NCBI GenBank assembly: GCA_947498355.1
Contig: CANMKA010000017.1
Coordinates: 21,705-85,704, forward strand
Length of the DNA: 64,000 bases
Reading direction: 5' to 3'
Origin: an uncultured Paraglaciecola sp.
GTDB taxonomy: Bacteria; Pseudomonadota; Gammaproteobacteria; Enterobacterales; Alteromonadaceae
The translations under genes and the position numbers were made by a program. The notes beneath the pieces were generated by a model. The model made no database searches, was not told the DNA's origin, and was given only the letters and a program-made list of their open reading frames with translations. How positions within the stretch are numbered: the stretch's first letter is position 1; each line of letters begins with the position of its first letter. Positions 62,279-64,000 of the stretch are shown here, one piece after another.

Positions 62279-62835
62279 TAAGCGTGACCCACGTCAGGCC
62301 CAAGTTGCCATACATCAACGCCCAAACGCTGCACCGCCACTTCCCACTTTTTATGAATAGGCACGTCGAATAGCACCTCACTATCGGCCTCAACTAATAG
62401 CCAAGCATTGCTTTGAATCTCTTCTTCTAATTGCCCAGCAGACCAACCCGCATATCCTAAAATAGCTAATGATTTTTTGGGGCCCGAATCTGTACCTAAA
62501 AAAGATAAAATATCTTTAGAAGTGGTAATCATAATCTCAGAATTCATGGCTAGGCTTGAGCTCCATCCCTCTTGGGTTGAATGAAGAATAAACCCTCTGT
62601 CTTGGCTAACCGGCCCTCCGGCAAGCACTATATCGTCAGCTCGACTTTCAAGAACCTCGGCTTCTTCATCAGCTTGAGCAACAAGCTCCTTTAGCTTCAT
62701 TCCAACAGGCTGATTAATAACCAAGCCCATTGCGCCTTCTTTATTGTGCTCACACAAGTACACAACAGTTCTAGAGAAATAAGGGTCTTCCATGGTAGGC
62801 GAGGCAATAAGTAAGTAATTCTGCAAATCACTCAT
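62278..62835 (-). CDS. yqgE: YqgE/AlgH family protein
   Basis: The protein has 185 residues of the DUF179 family. Conserved blocks are [35 protein letters not shown] (only parts are family-diagnostic), [17 protein letters not shown], and [19 protein letters not shown] with WLLVEAD. AlgH affects alginate gene expression in Pseudomonas, but the molecular role is not settled. It sits between gshB (five bases) and ruvX (overlap) as in most relatives. Confidence 0.93.
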   Translation of the reverse strand: MSDLQNYLLIASPTMEDPYFSRTVVYLCEHNKEGAMGLVINQPVGMKLKELVAQADEEAEVLESRADDIVLAGGPVSQDRGFILHSTQEGWSSSLAMNSEIMITTSKDILSFLGTDSGPKKSLAILGYAGWSAGQLEEEIQSNAWLLVEADSEVLFDVPIHKKWEVAVQRLGVDVWQLGPDVGHA

Positions 62836-62840
62836 GTTGA

Positions 62841-63806
62841 CTATTCACCTCCTTTTATAGCGCAAAGCCGTTTTTCGATAGCATCAAACAACATACCAGT
62901 AATGTTGACATCATAGGCGTTTTCTATTTCTTGAACACACGTAGGGCTAGTCACATTGATTTCGGTCACTTTATCGCCAATTACATCTAACCCAACAAAT
63001 ATAAGGCCTCGCTCTACTAAAAATGGCGCAATTCGCTTAGCTATGGCTAGGTCTGACTCAGAGATGGGTTGTGGACGACCCGTCCCTCCAGCGGCCAGAT
63101 TGCCTCTGTTTTCACCTTTAGTTGGTAATCGAGCTAAACAGTATGGAACAACTTGCCCATCAACTATCAATATCCGCTTATCGCCTTCACTTATTTCTGG
63201 TAAAAACCGTTGAAACATAGCGTAGCGTTGCCCATTTTCGGTCAGAGTCTCAATAATTACACCTAAGTTATTACCGTCTTCTTTAACTCTAAAAATAGAG
63301 GTGCCCCCCATGCCATCTAGGGGTTTGCATATAATATCTTGATGCTTCTCGTGAAATGCTCGAATCAATTTAGCGTCTCTGGTGACCAAAGTATCAGCAA
63401 CGAGATCTGGAAACCAAGACGTAAATAATTTTTCGTTAAAATCGCGCAAACTCTGCGCTTTGTTAACAATTAACGTACCTTGCTGCTCAGCCAATTCAAA
63501 CATATGAGTTGCATAAATAAACTCGTTATCTACAGGGGGGTCTTTACGCATTAGTACTACATCTAAACTCCCTAGCTCAATATGCTGTTCCTCGCCGAGT
63601 GAATACCAATTGGTTGGATCGCGCTTTACTGATAAGGGTTGAATTCGACACATAGGCTTACCATTGTCTAGATAAAGGTCGGCCATTTCGATATAGAACA
63701 ACTGATAACCTCTAGCTTGTGCATCAAGTAACATGGCAAAGCTAGTATCTTTTTTAATATTTATGGCCTGAATAGGGTCCATGACAATGCCAAGTTTAAT
63801 GCTCAA
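62841..63806 (-). CDS. gshB: Glutathione synthase
   Basis: The protein has 321 residues, an ATP-grasp enzyme. The N-terminus is KLGIVMDPIQAINIKKDTSFAMLLDAQ, the ATP-binding region has KPLDGMGGTSIFRV, and the C-terminus has FVGLDVIGDKVTEINVTSPTCVQEIE. It joins gamma-glutamylcysteine and glycine with ATP. The start is TTG at 63804-63806, supported by AAGGA six bases upstream and by the family N-terminus. The 194-base stretch to the window end has no gene supported. Confidence 0.94.
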   Translation of the reverse strand: MSIKLGIVMDPIQAINIKKDTSFAMLLDAQARGYQLFYIEMADLYLDNGKPMCRIQPLSVKRDPTNWYSLGEEQHIELGSLDVVLMRKDPPVDNEFIYATHMFELAEQQGTLIVNKAQSLRDFNEKLFTSWFPDLVADTLVTRDAKLIRAFHEKHQDIICKPLDGMGGTSIFRVKEDGNNLGVIIETLTENGQRYAMFQRFLPEISEGDKRILIVDGQVVPYCLARLPTKGENRGNLAAGGTGRPQPISESDLAIAKRIAPFLVERGLIFVGLDVIGDKVTEINVTSPTCVQEIENAYDVNITGMLFDAIEKRLCAIKGGE

Positions 63807-64000
63807 GGGAATTCCTTATAAATAATTTAGGTATACAGATATAGAACAGAATGTTGCGGCTTTTCTTACATAAATCAAGGCTTAAAGCGAAGTAATACCA
63901 ATAAGTAGTGATTTATGATCTAGTACTGTCATGGATTGCTCACTATTATTGTTCATATGAAACTTGATAACTCACAAGATCTTTTAGCTCTTTCTAGAAC

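Noticed and set aside
63958..64000. Possible start of a rightward gene (MKLDNSQDLLALSR) at the right edge
   Set aside because: Only 14 codons are visible, no ribosome site precedes the ATG, and no family can be recognised from the fragment.

Overview
The window looks like chromosomal DNA of a marine gammaproteobacterium, most likely from the Alteromonadales (Glaciecola/Paraglaciecola-like). That assignment is inferred from moderately low GC content, the gshB-yqgE-ruvX block, a CheV homologue and the type of exopolysaccharide locus. No rRNA, tRNA, insertion sequence, prophage or CRISPR array was seen. About 50 protein genes are supported.

Most of the window (about 2.5-7.2 kb and 12.4-61.4 kb) is a very large exosortase A (XrtA)/PEP-CTERM exopolysaccharide and protein-sorting locus. 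Its core lies at 51.8-61.4 kb around a divergent promoter. To the left run the initiating sugar transferase, a polysaccharide deacetylase, exosortase A fused to an EpsI-like tail, and an FkbM methyltransferase. To the right run the export lipoprotein, chain-length protein, tyrosine autokinase and outer-membrane barrel. Satellite operons supply the rest: PrsT TPR lipoprotein, FemAB-like protein, asparagine-synthase-like amidotransferase, the XrtA-associated acyltransferase, an O-antigen-ligase-like membrane protein, a flippase, a sulfotransferase, about ten glycosyltransferases, and two carbohydrate-active candidates (a PcRGLX/YetA-like protein and a beta-helix protein). One sorting substrate is present (6258-7172). 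It has a variant VPAP tail in place of VPEP, and a well-formed sigma-54 promoter lies in front of it.

Interleaved blocks are: (i) a sugar-porter gene with a perfect LacI-type operator, next to serC and serA (7.8-11.8 kb); (ii) a leftward gene set of PhoX-like collagen-repeat lipoprotein, di-heme lipoprotein and MntP-like membrane protein (29-33.3 kb), preceded by a five-half-site Pho-box-like array; (iii) an HzsA-related c-type cytochrome plus a membrane transglutaminase-like protein leading a glycosyltransferase operon (36.1-45.1 kb). The left end holds cheV (partial), a LysR regulator and a periplasmic protease. The right end is housekeeping (DUF6435, ruvX, yqgE, gshB).

Working model (inference): sugars are activated, assembled on a lipid carrier, flipped, decorated (acetyl, sulfate, methyl, amide) and exported by the core. 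PEP-CTERM proteins made from sigma-54 promoters are processed by XrtA and may be glycosylated by the ligase-like protein. Many genes use GTG or TTG starts, and several starts were chosen from Shine-Dalgarno placement.
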